From Thermoflexibacter ruber (GTDB lineage: Bacteria; Bacteroidota; Bacteroidia; Cytophagales; Thermoflexibacteraceae): a DNA stretch of 64,000 bases. Under the pieces are notes generated by a model. The model worked only from the letters and a program-made list of their open reading frames with translations. It was not told the origin of the DNA and did no database searches. Position numbers and translations under genes: made by a program. Each line of letters begins with the position of its first letter. Within the stretch, counting starts at the first letter, position 1. Below, in pieces: positions 1 through 8,885 of this stretch. Location of the stretch: NCBI RefSeq assembly GCF_900113045.1, contig NZ_FONY01000003.1, positions 157,994 through 221,993 on the forward strand, given 5' to 3'.

Positions 1-3000
1 AACCGCATTAATTTCTATTCTTAATTGGGCATTATTACCTGCATTAAAGGCACTAATATTGGGTATAGAACCAAAGGCTGAGTAACCATCTATGATAATA
101 GACTGTGTAATATCAGATAAAGGAGAAGTAAGAGTAATAGTACTTATAGTAGTAGGAATATCTTGTTGAATACTAAAGTCTATGTAATCAGTATCTGTAT
201 CTGTGTTAGCTTCATTGATAGCCCAACGCAAAGAACCAGCAGATCCGTCATCAAGAGTATTGGTGGTGCGCAATGCCCAAAGTGCATCATAGGAGTCTGG
301 TGAGGCTGTTATCCCCAAGTACCCATTTACCCCGCTCGTTCCCAGATTAGTCAGTACTTGTCCTGTGCTTTCATCTAAATTAAAATAATGTAAGGCTCCA
401 TTAGGTGTAGATGAGCCCATATCCGTCTGTATAGCAGTTGCTGTCAGTACCGAAGTATAAACCCTGATATCATCTATTTCTCCAGCTCTTGTAAAGCCAT
501 TAAAACTTCCAAATTGGTAATTTCCTGTAGAGTTAATCGTACCTGAGGCTGGTAGTGAACCTATTAAAATACCATTGACGTATAAGACAGTAGCACTACC
601 ATTATAGGTTGCCGCAATGTGTATCCATCGTTTTAAAGGTACAGTATAGCCAGTAAAGAGATTCATTATCCTGCCTCCATCATACCCTACACTTAGCCTA
701 ATGTTACTTCCTACTCTTTCTACCCAAAATGCTGTCTGAGTGCCATTAGGATTGATGGCAAGCACGGCATCGCCTGCATTAGTGAGAGATTTATACCAAA
801 ACTCTACCGTAATAGTTGAGGTAGTAGGTACAGGAGGAATAGTTACCATACCATCATTCAACTCGTCAAAATATACACCCCTGTTGCCTAAGGGCTGAGT
901 AGGTGGGGGAGGTGTATAGCCGACTACGGCAAAGCGCACAGGGCTGCCACTCCCCGCAAAAAAGGGAGCAGGGGTAGTGAAAGTAGTACCCGTAGAGGGT
1001 GGATTATTGTAAACTTGTCCTGTAGTTACCCAAGTCGCGCCTCCGTCATCGCTCCTTATCAAGGGGTCTCCATCGTTCAATACTCCATTTACATTGGCTG
1101 GTACTTGCCAATCCATAAAAATATTGGCATTTGTACCTACAGGCTTTAATACTTCCCACACCACTTTGGTATTGGAAGAGGTACTAAGCGGAGGGAAAGT
1201 AGTTGCAGAAATAGCCTTTACACTATGATTGCCCGCAGGAGGAGTAGCCCCATAAGAAAAAGCAAAAAGATTGTAACCTTCTGTGTCTGTGCCTACAGGG
1301 AAATAATGAGTTCCGGGAACGCTCAAATTAGTACGCACTAAATTAGCATTGTTTACTCCTGTTTTTGTTCTTACATAGCTCAAGCTACTATACCCTGTAA
1401 TTGACACTCCTGCCCCTTGCACAGTCAAATCGTTGCCATTGGTTAAAACAACTATACCATTCATGAGCGAAAGATTATTGGCAACTATAGTAGGGTTATT
1501 AAGCGTTACAGTAGAGGTTAGCGATTGGTTAATACTTAGGTTGTGAAAAATGCTCGCTCCTGTAACAGTTTGGGCGGCAGCTCCATTAAAAGTAACTGTG
1601 GTATTGTTTGTAGTTGCATCGAAATTAGCCACACCTGCATTATTGATAAAATTTCCTGCAATGCTAATATTTCCCAATAAGGTTTTCATATTTGCATTGG
1701 TCAGGGTCAGCCTTCCATAACCTCCAGAAGAAGGAGCAAAAATATTTTGAGCAGCAATACCATTGTAATTAATAAGGCTATTGGGTTGAGCATTGAGCGT
1801 ACCTGTAAAAGAGCTATTTTGTTGTACTATATTCATAGTTGCCGTATTCCCCAATATTAGCGTGCCTGTTCCTTGCAATGCCCCAACCGTAATCGTGTTA
1901 TTTCCTGCATCAAGCGTTCCACTTTGCAAGTTAAGCACGTTAGGTAAGGTGGCATCTGGGTTTAAGGGAGAGTTAAGAGTTACCGTGCCAGAAGGTTTAT
2001 TCACAGCTATTTCAAGGGTGGAGTTTACCGACGTACCAAAAGTTAAACCAAGTCCATTGACGCTTTGATTATTTGTACCTACAAAAACAAATTTGGCAGT
2101 AGCAGGGACAGTTGTTCCTACACTTAAAAAGCCTGTTGTAGTACGATTAAAGTTACCTTTCAAATACACCTCTCCTAATATGGCTTGGCTACGTACCAGA
2201 CCTAAATTGCCAGAGGTACCAATTTTAGAAAAATCCCCATCTATATTTAAAATGATGCTTGCATTATTGCCCGCAATATCAAAACTTCCACCAGAGTGTA
2301 TAAAGTCCCCAAGAATATTTACTGTCCCGCCTCCTAAAGTACCTACATTATAGAAAGATAAACCTGTTCCTGCGCCTGTCCCTGCAATTTCAAAATTGCC
2401 TTGAATAGTTAGGGTATTGGAACTACCTGATAAAAAAATACTTGTGTTGATAGTAGAAGAAGTACTATTCCAAGTAAGATTTCCCAAAGTCTGTCCTGAA
2501 AAACCAGTAGGCGAAGTATTGATAATGCCTGTAACAATGCAATTAGAAGCCGCTGCCCAAGTAGCGGTAGGAATTGCCCCCCCATTGCGAGCATGATTAT
2601 ATACAGAACCATTGGCAAAAGTAAGCCCATCTGGGAATATGCCTGTTGTTTGGCGATTGATAGTTCCGTTGATAGTGGTCGTAGCAGGGCTGGCTAAGTT
2701 AAAATTACCTGCTACCAAGTTAATGACAGAACCTGCTGAAGTGATTAAAGTTTGGATAGGGTTAGTATTGCCATTGTTAAGGGTAAGTGTACCAGCTACA
2801 TTAATGGTATTACTCGTTCCGATGTTTGCCGCAGTAGCTACGGAAACAGTATGCCCACTTTTAATATTTACAGTTGCATTAGCTACCCCTGCAGGATTAC
2901 AAATACAATCAGGACCGCCGTCTGTACTTGACCAATTCCCGTTGGCGTTCCAAGAGGCATTGCCAATAGTATAAAAAGTTGGAGGAGGAGTATATCTATT

Positions 3001-4407
3001 GACCTTAATAGCTGAACCGTCAGTAGAGGCAACAAAATCTATAAATCCATCACCATTAAAATCTGCTGCATCAAATCTGGCACTTCCTGTGCCAGAAGCA
3101 CTCGCAGAGGTCATCACTATTGGTGTGTTTAGTCCAGAACCGTTATTTAAAAAAATCATAGGATTCCTACTTGCATCGTACCTTACAGAAAGTACATCGT
3201 GCAAGCCATCTCCATTCAAATCTACGGTAATACTTCCTCTTGGGTCAGTAGCACTAATAGTAGAAGGCATACCTAATGCCCCGGTATTGTTTTGCATCAA
3301 AGTCAAAGCACTCCCAAAGTAAGGACTAACTACCATATCAGGATAGGTATCGCTCCCAAGAAAATACCCTAATGCTGCATTTGCCGCAGAAGTGCCTGCT
3401 CCATAGGCAGTACCAGCATCAAAGCCTCCTGCCCCATTGCCTAAAAAGCGTACTACCTGATTAGGGCTATATGCACAAGAAAGGAAATCTAAGTTTCCGT
3501 TTTTATCAAAATCTCCTATCGCAATGCTCTCAGAATCATTTGAGCCACCAATCTGTGTAGGCGTACCAAAGGTCATTCCCCCTGTATTAAGTGTCAAATG
3601 CGCCCTACCACGCCCATTCGTAATAATATCAAGTCTGCCATCATTGTTATAATCTGCCAAATAAATTTCTCTTGCGGTATCTGTATTGGTAAAAGAAGTA
3701 AGTACTGTAAACACGCCTGTACCATCATTTCGCAAGATATGAATTTGATTAGAACCAACATTATATGTATTAGCCACCAAATCTAAGTCCCCATCATTAT
3801 CTATATCGCCCGCTTTGATACTAAAAATAGAACGCGAATTGGCATTTCCATAGTAAACGGGTGCATCAAAGCCCGAACCGTTATTTATCAGTATCCCTAT
3901 GTTATCCATAGGGGAAGTATCATTAATCCCTACGGCAATATCAGGTCGCCCATCTCCATTAAAATCCCCGATAGCTACTGCTTCGCCTGTACCAGCCACA
4001 GTAATATTTTGTTGGACGAAAGAAGAAGACGTAATACTAATCGGAGTACTGTAGATTACTGTAAAATAGGCGGCATTAGTTCCTGTTACCTTCAAAGAAG
4101 AGGCTTGTAGGTTGGTTATCAAATTCACCACAGTAATAGGAGCGACAGAGGTAGCCCCTGCGGGAACAGTTACTGTGAGCGAAGTTGCTGTTCCTGCGGA
4201 GGAAGTTGCTCGCGCTCCACCAAAATACACTACATTATTGGTATGTGGCACTGCAAAGCCCGAGCCATTAATGGTTACAGTAGAACCAAAATTCCCTGAA
4301 ACTGGAGAAAAAGAGGAGATAATAGGTTGGGCAAATGAGATACCTCCATTAAAAATAAAAAGTAGAACAAAGAAGTAAAAAGTGAAAAGGTAAAGAGAAT
4401 GTTTCAT
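1..4407 (-). CDS. Giant secreted FG-GAP/LamG surface protein (3' end outside window)
   Basis: The frame is open from an ATG at 4407 to the window edge: 1469 codons with no stop, so the C-terminus is missing. Residues 1 to about 26 form a signal peptide ending in a FAQ-type site. An IPT/TIG-like domain follows (FSPVSGNFGSTVTINGSGF, about residues 30-105). About 130-460 hold at least six FG-GAP/VCBS calcium-loop repeats, for example DFNGDGRPDIAVG, DIDNDGDLDLVAN and DLNGDGLHDVLS. A long Asn/Thr/Gly-rich region that looks like beta-helix repeats leads to a LamG/concanavalin-like domain (about 1176-1360). Near the edge is a GSLRWAINEAN motif, as in CSLREA-type autotransporter-like proteins. Such proteins are exported or surface-attached adhesins or matrix proteins in Bacteroidota, usually ending in a secretion-sorting or gliding-motility domain, which cannot be checked here. 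Ligand unknown. Confidence 0.85.
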   Translation of the reverse strand, partial: MKHSLYLFTFYFFVLLFIFNGGISFAQPIISSFSPVSGNFGSTVTINGSGFAVPHTNNVVYFGGARATSSAGTATSLTVTVPAGATSVAPITVVNLITNLQASSLKVTGTNAAYFTVIYSTPISITSSSFVQQNITVAGTGEAVAIGDFNGDGRPDIAVGINDTSPMDNIGILINNGSGFDAPVYYGNANSRSIFSIKAGDIDNDGDLDLVANTYNVGSNQIHILRNDGTGVFTVLTSFTNTDTAREIYLADYNNDGRLDIITNGRGRAHLTLNTGGMTFGTPTQIGGSNDSESIAIGDFDKNGNLDFLSCAYSPNQVVRFLGNGAGGFDAGTAYGAGTSAANAALGYFLGSDTYPDMVVSPYFGSALTLMQNNTGALGMPSTISATDPRGSITVDLNGDGLHDVLSVRYDASRNPMIFLNNGSGLNTPIVMTSASASGTGSARFDAADFNGDGFIDFVASTDGSAIKVNRYTPPPTFYTIGNASWNANGNWSSTDGGPDCICNPAGVANATVNIKSGHTVSVATAANIGTSNTINVAGTLTLNNGNTNPIQTLITSAGSVINLVAGNFNLASPATTTINGTINRQTTGIFPDGLTFANGSVYNHARNGGAIPTATWAAASNCIVTGIINTSPTGFSGQTLGNLTWNSTSSTINTSIFLSGSSNTLTIQGNFEIAGTGAGTGLSFYNVGTLGGGTVNILGDFIHSGGSFDIAGNNASIILNIDGDFSKIGTSGNLGLVRSQAILGEVYLKGNFNRTTTGFLSVGTTVPATAKFVFVGTNNQSVNGLGLTFGTSVNSTLEIAVNKPSGTVTLNSPLNPDATLPNVLNLQSGTLDAGNNTITVGALQGTGTLILGNTATMNIVQQNSSFTGTLNAQPNSLINYNGIAAQNIFAPSSGGYGRLTLTNANMKTLLGNISIAGNFINNAGVANFDATTNNTTVTFNGAAAQTVTGASIFHNLSINQSLTSTVTLNNPTIVANNLSLMNGIVVLTNGNDLTVQGAGVSITGYSSLSYVRTKTGVNNANLVRTNLSVPGTHYFPVGTDTEGYNLFAFSYGATPPAGNHSVKAISATTFPPLSTSSNTKVVWEVLKPVGTNANIFMDWQVPANVNGVLNDGDPLIRSDDGGATWVTTGQVYNNPPSTGTTFTTPAPFFAGSGSPVRFAVVGYTPPPPTQPLGNRGVYFDELNDGMVTIPPVPTTSTITVEFWYKSLTNAGDAVLAINPNGTQTAFWVERVGSNIRLSVGYDGGRIMNLFTGYTVPLKRWIHIAATYNGSATVLYVNGILIGSLPASGTINSTGNYQFGSFNGFTRAGEIDDIRVYTSVLTATAIQTDMGSSTPNGALHYFNLDESTGQVLTNLGTSGVNGYLGITASPDSYDALWALRTTNTLDDGSAGSLRWAINEANTDTDTDYIDFSIQQDIPTTISTITLTSPLSDITQSIIIDGYSAFGSIPNISAFNAGNNAQLRIEINAV

Positions 4408-4438
4408 GACTTACTTGGTTGTATGACAAAATACCACT

Positions 4439-4475
4439 AAAATGAAAATTTGAAATGCTTTGTAATTTTCATTTT
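4439..4475 (-). terminator. Hairpin downstream of the flavin monooxygenase gene
   Basis: A perfect 12-bp inverted repeat (AAAATGAAAATT and AATTTTCATTTT, 13-base loop) lies between the end of the monooxygenase gene (4551) and the start of the giant surface-protein gene. There is no long T tract after it, so it may be a weak terminator or only an mRNA-stabilising hairpin. Confidence 0.45.
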
Positions 4476-4550
4476 TTAACGTAAAAAGCATACCAAAGTT
4501 AAGAAAAATTAGCCCAATTTAGCTGAAATTGTATAGATTTAATATTTCTC

Positions 4551-5828
4551 TCATGCACTCGCCAATTCCTTCAACAATCTTTTCTTAAACTTATGATAGT
4601 CCACCGTAATAGTATGTCTTGGTGTTTTATCTTGCTGATAGTCAGGATTTTTTAAGTCTTTTTTTATCAATTCTTCTATATTTTTAGGTCTTTGCCACTT
4701 TCCTGTGATTTCCCTTGCCATGATTTTGGATTGCAACTCTGCGGCAGGCCATATACAGCCCAAAGGTTGGAAAAGCCCAATGAAATATAGGTTTTTAATT
4801 GTAGGGTGCAACATTCGCAAATAAAGCGGGACTTCCCCTTCTGAATAATCAATGAAATCCTTATCAAAGAATGGGTGAGCAATAATGTAACCTGTACACG
4901 CAATAATGGTATCGTACTCTGCACTTGTGCCATCTATAAAATGCACCGTTTTTCCGTCCAAACGTTTAATATCTTTCTTAGGGTGAATTTTCCCGTGTCG
5001 GATAAAATACATCAACTCGTCGTTGATAGTAGGATGGGTATAGCCGATAGGGTGAGTAGGTTTTTGCAATCCGTAGCGTTCCCAACTCCCAAATTTGAGC
5101 CAAATGCTAAACTGTGAAAGCCTCTGCCACAACCACTTAGGCAGAAAGCGAATCCTACTACTTACTACATCAGTAGGCTCGCCGTAGAGAAACTTTGGCA
5201 CAATCCAGTACCCTTTGCGCCAGCTCAAATCTGTTCTTTGCGAAAAGCGACTTGTTTCTACAGCTACATCACAAGCAGAGTTTCCCCCACCAATGACTAA
5301 AACTCTTTCGTTTTTGAAGTCTGCAAACCGCTTAACCTGATGTGAGTGAATAAACTTTCCTGTAAAACTTCCTTCGTATTCAGGCATTCTGGGCTTCCAA
5401 TGATGCCCATTAGCAACTACCAAATAATCAAAAACTGCTGTTTTTTCTATGCCATTTTTGAGGCTCGTTACCAGCCACTTCCCTTCTGTGTTGAGTTCAG
5501 CATGAGTTACTTCTGTTTCAAATTCTATGTACTTGTATAAGCCAAAATGCTTGGCGTAACTTTGAAAATACTTTGCCAACTGCCAATGCGAAGGATAATC
5601 AGGGTAGTCCGCAGGGAAAGGGAAGTCTGCATATTCCGAAAGTGTTTTAGAGCTGATAATGTGTGTAGTTTCAAATACGCTGGAGTGCGAAGTATTCTCA
5701 GAAAATACCCAATTTCCTCCGACTTCCTTGCCGTAATCGTAAACGGTGATGTCCAAACCTTCATCTAATAGATTTTTTGCCGCAGTGATGCCTGAGGGTC
5801 CCGCCCCTATGATACATATTTTTTGCAT
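4551..5828 (-). CDS. Flavin-containing monooxygenase (FMO family)
   Basis: This is a 425-residue FAD/NADPH-dependent oxygenase. The N-terminal Rossmann motif GAGPSG (residues 8-13) binds FAD. The FMO-identifying motif has the form FxGxxxHxxxxxxF at about 150-163 (FTGKFIHSHQVKRF). A second nucleotide motif, GGGNSA at about 178, binds NADPH. TGYI near residue 310 matches the conserved ATG/TGY segment. Length fits bacterial and plant-like FMOs. These enzymes oxygenate soft nucleophiles (N or S) or perform Baeyer-Villiger reactions; the substrate cannot be read from sequence. It is cytoplasmic with no signal peptide and stands alone, followed by a hairpin. The ATG at 5828 gives the Rossmann strand at the expected distance from the N-terminus. 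Confidence 0.9.
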   Translation of the reverse strand: MQKICIIGAGPSGITAAKNLLDEGLDITVYDYGKEVGGNWVFSENTSHSSVFETTHIISSKTLSEYADFPFPADYPDYPSHWQLAKYFQSYAKHFGLYKYIEFETEVTHAELNTEGKWLVTSLKNGIEKTAVFDYLVVANGHHWKPRMPEYEGSFTGKFIHSHQVKRFADFKNERVLVIGGGNSACDVAVETSRFSQRTDLSWRKGYWIVPKFLYGEPTDVVSSRIRFLPKWLWQRLSQFSIWLKFGSWERYGLQKPTHPIGYTHPTINDELMYFIRHGKIHPKKDIKRLDGKTVHFIDGTSAEYDTIIACTGYIIAHPFFDKDFIDYSEGEVPLYLRMLHPTIKNLYFIGLFQPLGCIWPAAELQSKIMAREITGKWQRPKNIEELIKKDLKNPDYQQDKTPRHTITVDYHKFKKRLLKELASA

Positions 5829-5940
5829 GGTTTGTGCTTTTCTACTTTTTTACCTACTTTTCAATCTTTATTTTTTTAGGTATTGATGCTCTTAAAATGG
5901 TGTCAAGTTTTATAAAAATTAAGTACATGAGCAAAAATAA

Positions 5941-6049
5941 CCACCCCCTCCCCAACCCTTCAGTTGCACTGCGCCCTCTTAAGAAGGGAGTCAAGTATTT
6001 GATTATCAAGAAGTATTTCCCTTTTGGGGAAAGATTTAGACAGGGGCAG
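5941..6049. repeat. Candidate dispersed intergenic repeat (MITE/REP-like remnant)
   Basis: In the 342-base gap between the monooxygenase and CcmF genes, a GC-richer block stands out. It starts with CCACCCCCTCCCCAACCC and ends with AAAGATTTAGACAGGGGCAG. Inside are a near-palindrome (CCCTCTTAAGAAGGG) and a TTCCC-TTTT-GGGGAA hairpin. The composition differs sharply from the surrounding AT-rich DNA. Blocks of this style are commonly scattered between Bacteroidota genes, but only one copy lies in this window, so repeat status is an inference. Open frames across it are probably not genes. Confidence 0.4.
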
Positions 6050-6170
6050 AAAAATATTATAATTTGTTGAATCACTTACTTCCAAATCAAAAAATATCCG
6101 ATATTTCCACTGTGGTTTGAAAAACTTGAGTTAGCTTAGCAAATCAGACCTACAAGCAGGAAATAAAAAA

Positions 6171-8735
6171 TTACACCAATTCTTTCTCTCTTTTTTCTTT
6201 GTTCTGTTTCTCCTTCAAGTTTTTAAACTCCTGATAGCGTCTTACCGTAGCAATGCCAAAACCAATAGAAACTAAAATTACCCCTGTCCAAAGTATATTG
6301 ATGAAGGGCATCTCTATGGCTTTGAGAATAATCCAATCTTGCTGAGTAGTGCTTGCAGAAAAAATAAACTTCGCTGGCTCGTTAGTACCTTCGGTGGGCG
6401 GTTTTATTTCTTCTATAGCTACCCTAATACCCAATGCCACGTTTGTATCAGGTTGTTTTTGTACGGCACTTTGCTGTAAATTAATCAAGTAAGCTGGCTT
6501 TAAGGTATAGTCCTTATCTCTTCCTAAGATGCGGATATTGGCATACACCACAGCATCAGCATTTTGCGTTCTTTCCCCTTGATAGACATTATCAAAAATA
6601 GCGATGTAATCATTGACTATAAAGGTATCCCCTACCACCAAATTATATTTTTCGGGTTCAGACCATTTTTTTTCTTCTTCTGGGTCAGGGATATTGGTTA
6701 CGTGGGTGTATAAGTCTGCCCTCCAATAGCGGCTAATGTCAGGGCTGACTACTGTTCCCATTTGAGGATTAATTTGTACTCTTGGGTAAAGCGTAAATAC
6801 TTGACCATCATCTTTTTTGTATTCTATTTCATAGTAGGTATTTTCGTTAAATACTTGCAAAGTGTCGCCTTTGGTGAAATAGGTTTTTCCCTTGTAAACC
6901 AAATCCTGACTCGTAATCATGCGATGAGGCTCTGCGGTTGCTCTTAGCACTTCTTGGTCAATGTAGGTGGGAAATTCTTTAGACTCCATGCGCGTACCTT
7001 TGTAGGTAAGGGTATAGTCCTTCATCTTTTGAGGTTTGTGCCTAAAAAGCAAGAGGTTTTCCTTGTTCATTTCGTCAGGGAAGTTTTTGTTATAGACAAA
7101 ACCTGTATTGTTGAGAGAGATTACTTTGGAGTAACCCGCCGAGGCTAAAATTCCTAACAGCATAAGGGCAACGCCAATATGAGCCACTGAGCCACCTACC
7201 AGTTTGACATTAGACTTTGCTAACTTTATCAAAATAGATAAATTAGAAATCAAAGAATATAAGCAAACCGTTAGTAAAATAATATGTTTCCAATCTTTGA
7301 TTTCTGTAATAAGGATAAAAACAGAAGAAGTAAGCATAGTTAAAATCAGCGGTACACTGATTGCTTTCCAAAGGCTATCTTTGTCCATGCGTTTCCAAAA
7401 GAAAAACTGCCCTGTGCCTGAAAGCAAGGCAATAAATACCCCTGCCCAAAGTTGGAACTTGCTGTAAAACTGCACTTGGTCGGCGGGGGGAGCGACTTTG
7501 GAGGAGATACCTAAGGCAGAGAGTAAACTGTTGTAGGCAGGAATAGAAGTAGCGACAATGACCTGAAATGCCGCCAAACTTAAAACTGTAGCCCCTATAA
7601 AAATCCAAAACTCTCGTGAGTAGGTGCTTACTTCCTCCTCTGCCGTAGGAATGTCCTTCCATGCTTTAGCTAAATAAAATACAGCTACACCTAAAAAAGC
7701 AAGCAAGTAAACCAACAATTGTCCTGAAAGTCCTAAGTCAGTGAAGGAGTGAACCGAAGCCTCGCCCAGGACGCCGCTGCGAGTCAAGAAAGTAGAATAC
7801 AAAATCAAAATGAAAGTAGTAACAGTCAAGATAAAGGAGGCTTTGAGTGCAATGTTGCTTTTTTGGAAGGTAATCATTACGTGAATACTTGCTACCAAAA
7901 TGAGCCAAGGTACATACACCGCATTTTCCACAGGGTCCCAATTCCAATAACCGCCAAAATTCAAGGTTTCATACGCCCAGTATCCGCCCATCATAATGCC
8001 TACTCCTAAAACTAATGCTCCAAAATGCGACCAAGGCAAGGCTGGGCGTACCCAGTCTCTGTATTTTTTTTCTCTCAAACCTGCTATTGCAAAGGCAAAA
8101 GGTACTAAGGTAAGGGCAAAACCCAAGAACAAAGTAGGTGGGTGAATGACCATCCAGTAATTCTGCAAAAGAGGATTCAGTCCTGTGCCGTCTTTGGGAA
8201 TAAAATCCGGGTTGATTTGGAAAGCCTCATCGTTAGGAAATACCTCTCTGAGCAACAAAAAAGGCGAACTGCCAATTTTCATTTCTCCAAAAAGTACCAC
8301 ACCCAAAATCATAGAAGTTAAAAAAGCCTGCACCAAAGCAAAAATCTGCATGACCGATGCCTCCCAATGCTTGCTTGTATGTATAAGTAAAATGCCAATG
8401 AGTACGTGCCAAAAAGCCCACAAAAGAAAACTGCCCTCTTGCCCTTCCCAGAAGCAGGAAATCATGTAGTGTGTAGGTAAATTGTTAGATGAATGACTCC
8501 AAGCATAGTGGTATTCGTAATAGTGATTGTAAATGATATAAAACAAAGCAGCTATAACCCCCACTACGGCAAGTCCATGCACATAAAAAGCCCCTCTGGC
8601 AAACTTTATCCAGCTAATTTGTTCACTATCAATAGAATTACTTACTTTATGATAAGCATATACGGCTATCAGTGCGGTAACAAAAGCAGTAATGACGAAG
8701 AAATGTCCTAAGTTCCCTACGAATGTATGTAACAT
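6171..8735 (-). CDS. ccmF: CcmF/CcsA-type cytochrome c haem lyase subunit
   Basis: An 854-residue polytopic inner-membrane protein of cytochrome c maturation. It carries haem to the periplasmic ligation complex that attaches it to CxxCH apocytochromes. The N-terminal two thirds contain many hydrophobic helices and the tryptophan-rich WWD signature (WNWDPVENAVYVPWL, about residues 258-272) with nearby conserved HPP (WMVIHPPTLFLG). A large soluble periplasmic segment lies at about 560-800, followed by a last transmembrane helix and a charged Lys/Glu tail, as in CcmF/NrfE proteins. No other ccm gene is adjacent. The haem proteins in this window that would need such a system include the dihaem peroxidase-like protein at 14652. 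A TATCTTTG -7 box lies about 100 bases upstream. Confidence 0.92.
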   Translation of the reverse strand: MLHTFVGNLGHFFVITAFVTALIAVYAYHKVSNSIDSEQISWIKFARGAFYVHGLAVVGVIAALFYIIYNHYYEYHYAWSHSSNNLPTHYMISCFWEGQEGSFLLWAFWHVLIGILLIHTSKHWEASVMQIFALVQAFLTSMILGVVLFGEMKIGSSPFLLLREVFPNDEAFQINPDFIPKDGTGLNPLLQNYWMVIHPPTLFLGFALTLVPFAFAIAGLREKKYRDWVRPALPWSHFGALVLGVGIMMGGYWAYETLNFGGYWNWDPVENAVYVPWLILVASIHVMITFQKSNIALKASFILTVTTFILILYSTFLTRSGVLGEASVHSFTDLGLSGQLLVYLLAFLGVAVFYLAKAWKDIPTAEEEVSTYSREFWIFIGATVLSLAAFQVIVATSIPAYNSLLSALGISSKVAPPADQVQFYSKFQLWAGVFIALLSGTGQFFFWKRMDKDSLWKAISVPLILTMLTSSVFILITEIKDWKHIILLTVCLYSLISNLSILIKLAKSNVKLVGGSVAHIGVALMLLGILASAGYSKVISLNNTGFVYNKNFPDEMNKENLLLFRHKPQKMKDYTLTYKGTRMESKEFPTYIDQEVLRATAEPHRMITSQDLVYKGKTYFTKGDTLQVFNENTYYEIEYKKDDGQVFTLYPRVQINPQMGTVVSPDISRYWRADLYTHVTNIPDPEEEKKWSEPEKYNLVVGDTFIVNDYIAIFDNVYQGERTQNADAVVYANIRILGRDKDYTLKPAYLINLQQSAVQKQPDTNVALGIRVAIEEIKPPTEGTNEPAKFIFSASTTQQDWIILKAIEMPFINILWTGVILVSIGFGIATVRRYQEFKNLKEKQNKEKREKELV

Positions 8736-8833
8736 GAGTAATAATAAATTATAACTTACTAATTATGAATGACTAATCACTATTTCATTACATCAATAAT
8801 CATTTGTCATTAGTAATTGTTTTGATGTTTTCG

Positions 8834-8841
8834 CAAAGATA
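8834..8841 (-). promoter_or_regulatory. Bacteroidota -7 promoter box for ccmF
   Basis: Read on the minus strand this is TATCTTTG, matching the TAnnTTTG consensus of the main Bacteroidota sigma factor, about 98 bases before the ccmF start. No clear TTG/TTTG -33 box is seen at the right distance. The stretch from 8736 to 8833 contains partly symmetrical TAATGACTAAT-like sequence of unknown meaning. Confidence 0.5.
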
Positions 8842-8885
8842 GGAAGTAAAAAGGAAATATAGTTGCCGTAGCTGTTTTTTTGTTG

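Noticed and set aside
1793..3322. Plus-strand open frames of 86-120 codons across the giant surface-protein gene
   Set aside because: They run antisense to a single uninterrupted 1469-codon frame with clear FG-GAP and LamG domains, and they have low-complexity Val/Pro/Leu composition with no domain.
5834..6075. Two overlapping frames of 73-78 codons in the gap before ccmF
   Set aside because: They lie across the GC-rich candidate repeat block and have no ribosome-binding site or family features.
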